Assembly (NCBI RefSeq): GCF_003287735.1
Contig: NZ_NSCM01000050.1
Span: forward strand, 1-33,176
Direction of reading: 5' to 3'
Source: Photorhabdus bodei
GTDB taxonomy: Bacteria > Pseudomonadota > Gammaproteobacteria > Enterobacterales > Enterobacteriaceae
DNA length: 33,176 nt
Below, one piece after another: positions 16,737-25,285 of this stretch (within the stretch, counting starts at the first letter, position 1; every line of letters starts with the position of its first letter). The notes under the pieces were generated by a model, which saw only the letters and a program-made list of their open reading frames with translations, made no database searches and was not told where the DNA came from. A program made the position numbers and the translations under genes.

Positions 16737-17114
16737 ATGTCTGTATCCCTTTACAGCGGTAAAATTGCACTGAAGCTGCTTTTTTTGCAGTTAATGACTT
16801 TTGTTGTTCTCAGTGTGGCTTTTTGTACCAAAAGTATAGAATGGGGCGCTTCTGCTTTTGCTGGTGGGTTAGCATGTTGGTTACCTAATGCCATATTCAT
16901 GCTGTTTGCCAGTTTTCAAAAAGCAAAAGAAGAAGAGGTTTCTGTACGTATTGCATGGTCTTTCGCTGTTGGCGAAGGGTTGAAAGTTATTATTACAATA
17001 GCTGTGCTGGTTGTTGCTTTAGGCGTGTTTAAAGCGGCGTTTGCACCACTAGGTTTAACTTATTTAGCGGTGCTGATTGTGCAAATCATCGCACCTGCTG
17101 TGATAAACGGTTAG
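16737..17114 (+). CDS. atpI: ATP synthase accessory protein AtpI
   Basis: A small membrane protein made from the first gene of the atp operon; in some species it helps assemble the c-ring, and it is not essential in E. coli. I start at ATG 16737 (MSVSLYSGKIALKLLFLQL), which matches E. coli and gives 125 residues. Frames open further upstream (TTG at 16653, ATG at 16704), but those residues are not conserved; AGGGGAG lies 12 bp before the chosen start. Four predicted membrane segments end with LIVQIIAPAVING. Confidence 0.9.
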   Translation: MSVSLYSGKIALKLLFLQLMTFVVLSVAFCTKSIEWGASAFAGGLACWLPNAIFMLFASFQKAKEEEVSVRIAWSFAVGEGLKVIITIAVLVVALGVFKAAFAPLGLTYLAVLIVQIIAPAVING

Positions 17115-17144
17115 GTTTTCAACAATAAAAGGGTAAGAGGCATC

Positions 17145-17969
17145 ATGTCTGCATCAGGAGAAGTTTCAACTGCAAGGGACTACATAGGCCACCACCTGAA
17201 TAACCTTCAGTTGGACCTACGTACCTTTGAGTTGGTCGATCCCAACTCTGGTGGTTCTGCAACGTTTTGGACGTTGAACATTGACTCGCTTTTTTTCTCA
17301 GTCGTATTAGGGATTTTATTTCTGTATGTATTCAGAAAGGTTGCGGTTAATGCCACCAGTGGCGTACCTGGCAAACTTCAGACTGCTATAGAATTGATCA
17401 TGGGTTTTGTTGATAACAGCGTTCGTGATATGTATCACGGCAAGAGCAAGGTTATTGCCCCCTTGGCACTGACAGTGTTCGTTTGGGTGTTATTAATGAA
17501 CGTGATGGACTTATTGCCAATCGATTTTCTCCCTTATATCGGTGAACATTTCTTTGGTTTACCTGCTCTGCGTGTCGTGCCAACAGCAGATGTCAGTATT
17601 ACCTTGTCGATGGCTATTGGTGTCTTTGTCCTCATCCTCTACTACAGCATTAAGATGAAAGGGATTCGTGGTTTTACAAAAGAGCTGACTTTACAGCCTT
17701 TTAATCATCCACTGTTTATTCCAATTAACTTAATTCTGGAAGGCGTTAGCCTGCTTTCAAAACCGGTATCACTCGGTCTGCGACTGTTTGGTAACATGTA
17801 TGCGGGTGAATTGATCTTTATTCTTATAGCTGGTCTGTTACCGTGGTGGTCGCAGTGGTTACTGAGCCTGCCTTGGGCTATTTTCCACATACTGATTATT
17901 ACGTTACAAGCCTTTATTTTCATGGTTCTGACGATTGTTTATCTGTCGATGGCATCTGAAGAACATTAA
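17145..17969 (+). CDS. atpB: F1F0 ATP synthase subunit a
   Basis: The Fo stator subunit that forms the two proton half-channels against the c-ring. It has 274 residues and five or six membrane segments. The essential arginine is R213 (E. coli R210) in SLGLRLFGNMYAGEL; other conserved parts are MNVMDLLPID and LQAFIFMVLTIVYL. The N-terminus (ARDYIGHHLNNLQLDLRTF) is typical of enterobacteria. Its start is 30 bp after atpI. Confidence 0.98.
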   Translation: MSASGEVSTARDYIGHHLNNLQLDLRTFELVDPNSGGSATFWTLNIDSLFFSVVLGILFLYVFRKVAVNATSGVPGKLQTAIELIMGFVDNSVRDMYHGKSKVIAPLALTVFVWVLLMNVMDLLPIDFLPYIGEHFFGLPALRVVPTADVSITLSMAIGVFVLILYYSIKMKGIRGFTKELTLQPFNHPLFIPINLILEGVSLLSKPVSLGLRLFGNMYAGELIFILIAGLLPWWSQWLLSLPWAIFHILIITLQAFIFMVLTIVYLSMASEEH

Positions 17970-18022
17970 TTTTTTACCACAATAACTAACTGTGTTTTAA
18001 CTGAAACAAACTGGAGACTGTC

Positions 18023-18262
<240 letters not shown>

Positions 18263-18320
18263 TTTGTAGAAATAATCTGAAACTACGTCAACTCATTAAT
18301 TTTAAAAGAGGTATTGTGCT

Positions 18321-18791
18321 GTGAATATTAATGCAACAATCCTCGGCCAGGCCATTGCGTTTGTCTTGTTTGTTATGTTCTGTATGAAGTTCGTATGGCC
18401 ACCGATCATGGCGGCCATAGAAAAACGTCAAAAAGAAATTGCTGACGGTTTATCTTCTGCGGAACGTGCCAAAAAGGACCTGGACTTAGCGCAAGCCAAT
18501 GCGACCGACCAAATGAAGAAAGCGAAAGTGGAAGCTCAGGTCATCATTGAACAGGCTAATAAACAAAAAGCCCAGATCCTTGATGATGCAAAAGCGGAAG
18601 CTGAGCAGGAACGTAACAGAATCGTAACGCAAGCTCAGGCAGAAATTGATGCCGAACGTAAGCGTGCTCGGGAAGAGTTGCGTAAGCAGGTCGCTATGTT
18701 GGCTATCGCAGGTGCCGAGAAAATCATCGAACGTTCCGTGGATGAAGCTGCTAATAGCGACATCGTTGATAAACTGGTCGCTGAACTGTAA
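18321..18791 (+). CDS. atpF: F1F0 ATP synthase subunit b
   Basis: The peripheral stalk subunit, acting as a dimer that links Fo to subunit delta. It has 156 residues, the usual length: one N-terminal membrane helix (ATILGQAIAFVLFVMFCMKF), then a long charged, Ala/Glu/Lys-rich coiled coil to the end. The start codon is GTG at 18321, as I recall for E. coli, with AAGAGG upstream. Gap to atpH is 12 bp. Confidence 0.97.
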   Translation: MNINATILGQAIAFVLFVMFCMKFVWPPIMAAIEKRQKEIADGLSSAERAKKDLDLAQANATDQMKKAKVEAQVIIEQANKQKAQILDDAKAEAEQERNRIVTQAQAEIDAERKRAREELRKQVAMLAIAGAEKIIERSVDEAANSDIVDKLVAEL

Positions 18792-18803
18792 GGAGGGAGG
18801 GGC

Positions 18804-19337
18804 ATGTCTGAATTCGCTACTGTAGCTCGCCCCTACGCCAAAGCAGCTTTTGACTTTGCTGTGGAAAAACAATCGCTTGAACAATGGCAGAATATGCTAG
18901 CGTTCACAGCTGAGGTGACTCGTAATGAGCAAGTTGGTGAGCTGCTTTCCGGTTCATTGGCATCGGAAACATTAGCTAATACCTTTATCGCAATTTGCGG
19001 TGAACAGGTCGATGAACATGCTCAGAACTTTATTCGTGTTATGGCAGAAAATGGTCGCTTACTGGCGTTGCCGGAAGTTTTGCAGCAATTTATTCAATTG
19101 CGTGCATCACTTGAATCAACCGTTGATGTTGAAGTGATTTCTGCCACCGAATTGAGAGAACAACAGCTGGCTAAAATTTCTGTAGCGATGGAAAAACGTC
19201 TGTTACGCAAAGTTAAGCTGAATTGCAAAATTGATAAGTCTGTTATTGCTGGTGTGGTTGTCCGCGCAGGTGATTTGGTGATCGATGGCAGTATTCGTGG
19301 CCGTTTAGATCGCTTAACAGACGTCTTGCAGTCTTAA
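18804..19337 (+). CDS. atpH: F1F0 ATP synthase subunit delta
   Basis: Joins the b-dimer stalk to the top of the F1 alpha/beta ring. It has 177 residues, the usual length. The N-terminal helical domain opens ATVARPYAKAAFDFAVEKQ; the C-terminal part carries GVVVRAGDLVIDGSIRGRLDRL, the family signature. A strong AGGAGGGAGG ribosome site lies upstream. It ends 14 bp before atpA. Confidence 0.97.
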   Translation: MSEFATVARPYAKAAFDFAVEKQSLEQWQNMLAFTAEVTRNEQVGELLSGSLASETLANTFIAICGEQVDEHAQNFIRVMAENGRLLALPEVLQQFIQLRASLESTVDVEVISATELREQQLAKISVAMEKRLLRKVKLNCKIDKSVIAGVVVRAGDLVIDGSIRGRLDRLTDVLQS

Positions 19338-19351
19338 GGGGACTGGAGCAT

Positions 19352-20893
19352 ATGCAACTGAATTCCACCGAAATCAGCGAACTGATCAAGCAGCGCATTG
19401 CTCAGTTCAATGTAGTGAGTGAAGCTCACAATGAAGGTACGATTGTATCCGTTAACGACGGTATCATTCGTATTCACGGTTTAGCCGAAGTTATGCAGGG
19501 TGAGATGATCGCACTGCCTGGCAATCGTTATGCAATCGCATTGAACTTGGAGCGTGACTCCGTAGGTGCGGTTGTAATGGGTCCGTATGCTGACTTAGCA
19601 GAAGGTATGAAGGTCAAATGTACTGGCCGTATTCTTGAAGTACCTGTTGGTCGTGGTCTGCTTGGTCGTGTAGTAAACACGCTGGGTGAGCCAATTGATG
19701 GTAAAGGTCCTGTTGAGCATGATGGTTTCTCTGCTGTTGAAATGATCGCTCCAGGTGTTATCGACCGTCAATCTGTTGATCAGCCGGTACAAACTGGTTA
19801 TAAATCCGTTGACGCTATGATCCCTATCGGTCGTGGTCAACGTGAACTGATTATCGGTGACCGTCAGACGGGTAAAACAGCACTGGCTATTGACGCAATC
19901 ATTAACCAACGTGACTCAGGCATAAAATGTGTCTATGTCGCAGTTGGTCAGAAAGCTTCTACTATTGCGAACGTTGTTCGTAAATTAGAGGAGCATGGTG
20001 CTCTTGCCAATACTATTGTGGTTGTTGCAACTGCTTCAGAATCTGCGGCATTACAATACCTGGCACCATATTCGGGTTGTGCAATGGGCGAATACTTCCG
20101 TGACCGCGGTGAAGATGCGCTGATTGTTTACGATGATTTGTCTAAGCAGGCTGTAGCTTATCGTCAAATTTCTCTGTTGCTCCGTCGTCCGCCAGGACGT
20201 GAAGCATTCCCAGGTGACGTTTTCTATCTGCACTCTCGTTTGCTGGAACGTGCTGCACGTGTTAATGCTGAATATGTGGAAAAATTCACCAATGGTGAAG
20301 TGAAAGGTAAAACCGGTTCTCTGACGGCCCTGCCTATCATTGAAACTCAGGCAGGTGACGTATCAGCATTCGTACCAACAAACGTTATTTCAATTACTGA
20401 TGGTCAGATTTTCTTGGAATCTAGTTTGTTCAATGCGGGGATTCGTCCAGCAGTTAACCCAGGGATTTCCGTATCCCGTGTAGGTGGCGCTGCTCAGACT
20501 AAAATCGTTAAGAAATTGTCTGGGGGCATTCGTACTGCTCTGGCTCAATATCGCGAACTGGCAGCGTTTTCTCAGTTTGCTTCTGACCTTGATGATGCAA
20601 CCCGTAAGCAGTTGGATCATGGTCAAAAAGTAACTGAATTGCTGAAACAGAAACAGTATGCGCCAATGTCTGTTGCACAACAGTCGTTGTCTCTGTTTTC
20701 TGCGGAACGTGGTTATCTGGAAGATATCGAAATTGCTAAGGTTATTGATTTCGAATCTGCGTTGCTTGCATATGCCAACCGTGAACATGCTGATCTTCTA
20801 AAAGAGATTGACCAGTCTGGTGGTTACAACGAAGAGATCGAAGCAAAGCTGAAAGCTCTGCTGGATTCCTTCAAGGCAACTCAGTCCTGGTAA
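19352..20893 (+). CDS. atpA: F1F0 ATP synthase subunit alpha
   Basis: The non-catalytic nucleotide-binding subunit of F1. It has 513 residues, as in E. coli. The P-loop GDRQTGKT starts at residue 169; the arginine finger lies in the segment ISVSRVGGAAQ of the C-terminal half. The N-terminal beta-barrel contains IHGLAEVMQGEMIALPG. It is the fifth F1/Fo structural gene here and is followed by a 58-bp gap with a strong hairpin. Confidence 0.98.
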   Translation: MQLNSTEISELIKQRIAQFNVVSEAHNEGTIVSVNDGIIRIHGLAEVMQGEMIALPGNRYAIALNLERDSVGAVVMGPYADLAEGMKVKCTGRILEVPVGRGLLGRVVNTLGEPIDGKGPVEHDGFSAVEMIAPGVIDRQSVDQPVQTGYKSVDAMIPIGRGQRELIIGDRQTGKTALAIDAIINQRDSGIKCVYVAVGQKASTIANVVRKLEEHGALANTIVVVATASESAALQYLAPYSGCAMGEYFRDRGEDALIVYDDLSKQAVAYRQISLLLRRPPGREAFPGDVFYLHSRLLERAARVNAEYVEKFTNGEVKGKTGSLTALPIIETQAGDVSAFVPTNVISITDGQIFLESSLFNAGIRPAVNPGISVSRVGGAAQTKIVKKLSGGIRTALAQYRELAAFSQFASDLDDATRKQLDHGQKVTELLKQKQYAPMSVAQQSLSLFSAERGYLEDIEIAKVIDFESALLAYANREHADLLKEIDQSGGYNEEIEAKLKALLDSFKATQSW

Positions 20894-20900
20894 CACTATT

Positions 20901-20927
20901 CGGCCCGGTTTAATTAAACATGGGCCG
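20901..20927. other. atpA-atpG intergenic hairpin
   Basis: CGGCCC (20901-20906) pairs with GGGCCG (20922-20927), and GTTT (20908-20911) with AAAC (20916-20919) inside. No T-run follows, so it is not a classic terminator. It may stabilise the upstream message or limit atpG, which is needed at one copy per three alpha; this is an inference. Confidence 0.6.
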
Positions 20928-20951
20928 TCTGGTTAATGAGGAGGATCAGGA

Positions 20952-21815
20952 ATGGCCGGCGCAAAAGAGATACGTACCAAGATCGCCAGCGTGCAAAACA
21001 CGCAAAAAATCACTAAAGCGATGGAGATGGTTGCTGCGTCCAAAATGCGTAAAACGCAGGATCGCATGGCGGCCAGTCGTCCTTATGCAGAAACCATACG
21101 CAGCGTGATTGGTCACCTTGCGTTAGGTAATCTGGAATATAAACATCCATACCTTGAAGAGCGTGAAACCAAACGTGTTGGGTATCTGGTTGTTTCTACC
21201 GATCGTGGCTTGTGCGGTGGTTTGAATACTAATCTGTTCAAAAAACTGCTTTCAGAAATGAAAGACTGGTCTGATAAAGGTGTCCAGTGTGATCTGGCGC
21301 TTATCGGCTCTAAGGCTACCTCTTTCTTTGCTTCTGTTGGGGGCAACGTTGTTGCTCAGGTAACAGGCATGGGAGATAACCCTTCACTGTCTGAATTGAT
21401 CGGGCCAGTGAATATCATGCTGCGGGCATACGATGAGGGACGTCTGGATAAACTGTATGTGGTGACAAACAAGTTCATCAATACAATGTCCCAGGAACCG
21501 ACTATTACTCAGTTATTACCTCTGCCTGCCGGAGATGATGAAACACTGAAGAAGAAATCCTGGGATTATTTATACGAACCTGATCCTAAGGCGTTGCTAG
21601 ATATACTGCTGCGTCGTTATGTAGAATCGCAGGTTTATCAGGGCGTCGTTGAAAACCTGGCTAGTGAACAGGCCGCACGAATGGTGGCGATGAAAGCCGC
21701 AACTGATAATGGTGGTAGCCTGATCAAAGAGTTGCAGTTGGTTTATAACAAAGCTCGTCAGGCCAGCATAACTCAGGAGCTGACCGAGATTGTATCGGGT
21801 GCTTCCGCGGTTTAA
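20952..21815 (+). CDS. atpG: F1F0 ATP synthase subunit gamma
   Basis: The central rotor shaft of F1. It has 287 residues (family standard). The N-terminal helix AGAKEIRTKIASVQNTQKIT and the C-terminal helix LVYNKARQASITQELTEIV form the coiled coil; a Rossmann-like middle domain starts at STDRGLCGGLNTNLFK. GAGGAGGATCAGG precedes the ATG at 20952. A short overlapping frame beginning at 20920 is not a gene. Confidence 0.98.
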   Translation: MAGAKEIRTKIASVQNTQKITKAMEMVAASKMRKTQDRMAASRPYAETIRSVIGHLALGNLEYKHPYLEERETKRVGYLVVSTDRGLCGGLNTNLFKKLLSEMKDWSDKGVQCDLALIGSKATSFFASVGGNVVAQVTGMGDNPSLSELIGPVNIMLRAYDEGRLDKLYVVTNKFINTMSQEPTITQLLPLPAGDDETLKKKSWDYLYEPDPKALLDILLRRYVESQVYQGVVENLASEQAARMVAMKAATDNGGSLIKELQLVYNKARQASITQELTEIVSGASAV

Positions 21816-21849
21816 CAGCTAGGTTTATGAATTACGTAGAGGATTCAAG

Positions 21850-23232
21850 ATGGCTACTGGAAAGATTATCCAGGTAATCGGCGCCGTGGTGGACGTCGAA
21901 TTCCCTCAAGATACCGTACCAAAAGTATACGATGCTCTTGAGGTTCAAAACGGCGAAGCTAAGCTGGTGCTGGAAGTTCAGCAGCAGTTGGGCGGCGGCG
22001 TTGTTCGTTGTATTGCAATGGGTACTTCTGATGGCTTAAGCCGTGGTTTAAGTGTCACTGATTTAGGCCACCCAATTGAAGTTCCGGTTGGTAAAGCGAC
22101 ATTGGGCCGTATCATGAACGTATTGGGTGAACCAATCGACATGAAAGGCGATATCGGTGAAGAAGAGCGTTGGGCTATTCATCGCCCGGCTCCAAGCTAT
22201 GAAGAGTTATCTAACTCTCAAGAACTACTGGAAACCGGTATTAAGGTAATGGACCTAATTTGCCCATTCGCTAAGGGTGGTAAAGTTGGTCTGTTTGGTG
22301 GTGCGGGTGTAGGTAAAACCGTAAACATGATGGAGTTGATCCGTAACATTGCGATTGAGCATTCGGGTTACTCTGTATTTGCCGGTGTAGGTGAACGTAC
22401 TCGTGAAGGTAACGACTTCTACCACGAAATGACAGACTCTAACGTACTGGATAAAGTATCTCTGGTATATGGTCAGATGAACGAGCCACCAGGAAACCGT
22501 CTACGTGTTGCGCTGACTGGTCTGACAATGGCTGAAAAGTTCCGTGATGAAGGCCGCGATGTTCTGTTATTTGTTGATAACATCTATCGTTATACTTTGG
22601 CGGGTACTGAAGTATCTGCGCTGCTTGGTCGTATGCCATCTGCGGTAGGTTATCAGCCAACTCTGGCGGAAGAAATGGGTGTTCTGCAAGAACGTATTAC
22701 TTCTACCAAAACCGGTTCTATTACCTCCGTACAGGCTGTTTATGTACCGGCGGATGACTTAACTGACCCATCTCCGGCAACGACTTTCGCGCACTTAGAC
22801 GCAACCGTAGTTTTGAGTCGTCAGATCGCTTCTTTGGGTATTTACCCTGCGGTTGATCCGTTAGATTCTACCAGTCGTCAGCTCGATCCATTGGTTGTTG
22901 GTCAAGAGCACTATAATGTTGCTCGTGGCGTTCAGTCTATCCTGCAACGTTATCAGGAGCTGAAAGATATTATCGCCATCTTGGGTATGGATGAACTGTC
23001 CGAAGACGATAAGCTGGTAGTTGCGCGTGCTCGTAAGATCCAGCGCTTCCTGTCTCAGCCGTTCTTCGTTGCAGAAGTCTTTACTGGTTCACCAGGTAAG
23101 TTCGTTTCCCTGAAAGACACTATCCGTGGCTTTAAAGGTATCTTAGACGGCGATTATGACCACTTACCAGAACAGGCGTTCTACATGGTTGGCACCATCG
23201 AAGAAGCTGTGGAAAAAGCGAAGAAACTTTAA
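21850..23232 (+). CDS. atpD: F1F0 ATP synthase subunit beta
   Basis: The catalytic subunit of F1. It has 460 residues. The P-loop GGAGVGKT occupies 150-157, with the catalytic Glu in GVGERTREGND and Walker B in VLLFVDNIYRYTLAG. The conserved DELSEDDKLVVARARKIQ (DELSEED region, which touches gamma and epsilon) is near residue 380. Start 35 bp after atpG, with AGAGGAT upstream. Confidence 0.99.
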   Translation: MATGKIIQVIGAVVDVEFPQDTVPKVYDALEVQNGEAKLVLEVQQQLGGGVVRCIAMGTSDGLSRGLSVTDLGHPIEVPVGKATLGRIMNVLGEPIDMKGDIGEEERWAIHRPAPSYEELSNSQELLETGIKVMDLICPFAKGGKVGLFGGAGVGKTVNMMELIRNIAIEHSGYSVFAGVGERTREGNDFYHEMTDSNVLDKVSLVYGQMNEPPGNRLRVALTGLTMAEKFRDEGRDVLLFVDNIYRYTLAGTEVSALLGRMPSAVGYQPTLAEEMGVLQERITSTKTGSITSVQAVYVPADDLTDPSPATTFAHLDATVVLSRQIASLGIYPAVDPLDSTSRQLDPLVVGQEHYNVARGVQSILQRYQELKDIIAILGMDELSEDDKLVVARARKIQRFLSQPFFVAEVFTGSPGKFVSLKDTIRGFKGILDGDYDHLPEQAFYMVGTIEEAVEKAKKL

Positions 23233-23253
23233 TACGGCTGACCGGAGGTTGAC

Positions 23254-23676
23254 ATGGCTGCAATGACTTACCATCTGAATGTTGTCAGTGCTGAAAGCCG
23301 GATGTTTGAAGGTTTGGTACAGAAAATTCAGGTGACAGGTAGTGAAGGTGAACTGGGCATTTACCCAGGACATGCTCCGCTACTGACTGCCATAAAACCT
23401 GGCATGATACGTATTGTTAAGCAGTTCGGTGAAGAAGAGGTCATTTACCTTTCTGGGGGTATCCTTGAGGTACAACCGAGCGGCGTTATCGTACTGGCTG
23501 ACACTGCGATCCGTGGTAAAGATTTGGATGAAGCTAAAGCGTTGGAATCTAAACGTAAAGCTGAAGAACACATCCGTAATTCTCACGGTGATGTTGACTA
23601 TGCTCAGGCATCAGCTGAATTGTCTAAAGCGATTGCGAAACTTCGTGTAATCGAGTTAACAAAAAAAGCGATGTAA
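23254..23676 (+). CDS. atpC: F1F0 ATP synthase subunit epsilon
   Basis: Rotor subunit that couples gamma to the c-ring and can inhibit ATP hydrolysis through its C-terminal helices. It has 140 residues, one more than E. coli (MAAMTYHL instead of MAMTYHL). The N-terminal beta-sandwich includes GELGIYPGHAPLLTAIKPG; the C-terminal two-helix part runs from DLDEAKALESKRKAEEHI to the end. CCGGAGG precedes the start. It closes the atp operon and is followed by a terminator. Confidence 0.97.
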   Translation: MAAMTYHLNVVSAESRMFEGLVQKIQVTGSEGELGIYPGHAPLLTAIKPGMIRIVKQFGEEEVIYLSGGILEVQPSGVIVLADTAIRGKDLDEAKALESKRKAEEHIRNSHGDVDYAQASAELSKAIAKLRVIELTKKAM

Positions 23677-23691
23677 TACAGGCAGTTAAAT

Positions 23692-23727
23692 AAAAAAGCC
23701 AGTTGGTGCGAGCTAACTGGCTTTTTT
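23692..23727. terminator. Bidirectional terminator after atpC
   Basis: A6 (23692-23697), stem GCCAGTT (23698-23704), loop, AACTGGC (23715-23721) and T6. It is a canonical intrinsic terminator with an A-run in front, so it works in both directions in principle. It ends the atp operon 16 bp after atpC. Confidence 0.93.
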
Positions 23728-23804
23728 GTATTGCGAAATATGTAGTAATTTATCTTATAAACAGGTTTACTTTTCTCTCTTAAATTGGAGTTATCGGGTT
23801 TCTT

Positions 23805-25178
23805 ATGTCTAACAGTGCAAAAAGTGTTGTGATCCTTGCCGCGGGTAAAGGAACCCGCATGTACTCTGATCTCCCTAAAGTGCTGCACTTGCTGGCCGGT
23901 AAACCTATGGTTCAGCATGTGATTGATACTGCAATGGCATTAGGGGCTAAAAATGTTCATCTAGTTTATGGACATGGAGGAAACCTGACGAAGCAAACCC
24001 TTTCTGATCAAACACTAAATTGGGTATTACAAGCAGAGCAGTTAGGGACTGGTCATGCAATGCAGCAGGCAGCACCACATTTCGCTGATGATGAAGATAT
24101 TTTGATACTGTATGGTGACGTGCCTCTTATTGGTACAGATACCCTTGAACGCCTGCTAGCGGTTAAACCTGACGGTGGTATCGGTTTATTAACGGCAATT
24201 TTGGATAATCCAACAGGTTATGGTCGTATTGTTCGTGAAAACGGAGAAGTAACGGGCATCATTGAGCAAAAAGACGCGACTGGAGAACAACGTAAAATCA
24301 ATGAAATAAATACAGGTATTCTGGTTGCTAATGGTGGTGATTTAAAACGTTGGTTGTCCCAATTGGATAACAACAATGTTCAGGGTGAATATTACCTGAC
24401 TGATGTGATTGCGTTAGCTTATAAAGAAGGTCGAAAAATTGAAGCGGTGCACCCAACTCGCTTGAGTGAAATGGAAGGTGTAAATAACCGCCTTCAACTT
24501 TCCGCTCTTGAGCGTATTTATCAATCTGAACAAGCGGAACAATTATTACTAGCGGGTGTTATGTTGTTGGATCCTGCTCGTTTTGATTTACGTGGCACAC
24601 TAATTCACGGCCGTGATGTGGTTATTGATACTAATGTCATTATTGAGGGTAATGTAGTCCTTGGTAATAACGTACAGATTGGTACCGGTTGTGTATTGAA
24701 GAATTGCATCATTGGTGATGATTCTATTATTAGCCCCTATACAATAGTTGAAGATTCTGAAATGGAAACTGGTTGTACTGTTGGGCCTTTTGCACGTTTG
24801 CGTCCCGGTTCTAAACTCGCTGAAAAAGCCCATGTAGGGAATTTCGTTGAGATGAAAAAATCTTATCTGGGTAAAGGTTCTAAAGCTGGACATTTGACTT
24901 ATCTTGGCGACGCAGACATTGGTCGTGATGTAAATATTGGTGCAGGTACTATTACCTGTAATTATGACGGTGCTAATAAATTTAAGACCATTATTGGTGA
25001 CAATGTTTTTGTTGGTTCTGATACTCAGTTTGTTGCTCCGGTGATTGTTGCTAAAGGCGCTACAATCGGAGCGGGGACAACAGTGACAAAAAACATCGCT
25101 GAAAATGAGCTGGTTGTAAGCAGAACTAAACAAACACATATTCAAGGGTGGAAACGCCCGGTGAAAGAAAAAAAATAA
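23805..25178 (+). CDS. glmU: Bifunctional N-acetylglucosamine-1-phosphate uridyltransferase/glucosamine-1-phosphate acetyltransferase GlmU
   Basis: Makes UDP-GlcNAc for peptidoglycan and lipopolysaccharide in two steps. It has 457 residues (E. coli 456). The N-terminal pyrophosphorylase domain has LAAGKGTRM (11-19), a downstream SDLPK, and AEQLGTGHAMQQA. The C-terminal left-handed beta-helix, with hexapeptide repeats from about residue 250 (for example VVIDTNVIIEGNVVLGNNV), holds the acetyltransferase site. It is the first gene of glmUS; the message is processed at the glmU end in E. coli so that glmS is controlled separately. Confidence 0.98.
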   Translation: MSNSAKSVVILAAGKGTRMYSDLPKVLHLLAGKPMVQHVIDTAMALGAKNVHLVYGHGGNLTKQTLSDQTLNWVLQAEQLGTGHAMQQAAPHFADDEDILILYGDVPLIGTDTLERLLAVKPDGGIGLLTAILDNPTGYGRIVRENGEVTGIIEQKDATGEQRKINEINTGILVANGGDLKRWLSQLDNNNVQGEYYLTDVIALAYKEGRKIEAVHPTRLSEMEGVNNRLQLSALERIYQSEQAEQLLLAGVMLLDPARFDLRGTLIHGRDVVIDTNVIIEGNVVLGNNVQIGTGCVLKNCIIGDDSIISPYTIVEDSEMETGCTVGPFARLRPGSKLAEKAHVGNFVEMKKSYLGKGSKAGHLTYLGDADIGRDVNIGAGTITCNYDGANKFKTIIGDNVFVGSDTQFVAPVIVAKGATIGAGTTVTKNIAENELVVSRTKQTHIQGWKRPVKEKK

Positions 25179-25186
25179 AATAATAA

Positions 25187-25266
25187 TCCCCACTCTACAG
25201 GCTCGGGGACCGGAAAAACCGGAAAACAATCAGGCTCTTGACATATAAAGGGCTTTCATCAGCCCT
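25187..25266 (+). promoter_or_regulatory. glmU-glmS intergenic leader with three hairpins
   Basis: Three small stems lie in tandem before glmS: TCCCC/GGGGA (25187-25191 with 25205-25209), CCGG/CCGG around A5 (25210-25222), and AGGGCT/AGCCCT (25249-25254 with 25261-25266) followed by ATTTTT. In E. coli the glmS leader is the target of the GlmZ small RNA, which opens a structure near the ribosome site. The third stem, 19 bp before the glmS start, could be the inhibitory stem or a weak attenuator. No pairing with GlmZ could be tested. Confidence 0.5.
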
Positions 25267-25285
25267 ATTTTTAGGAATAAAACTG

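Noticed and set aside
24600..25229. A 209-codon minus-strand frame in glmU and the glmU-glmS gap
   Set aside because: It is the antisense of the glmU hexapeptide repeats, whose regular codon pattern keeps the opposite strand open. No ribosome site or family match.
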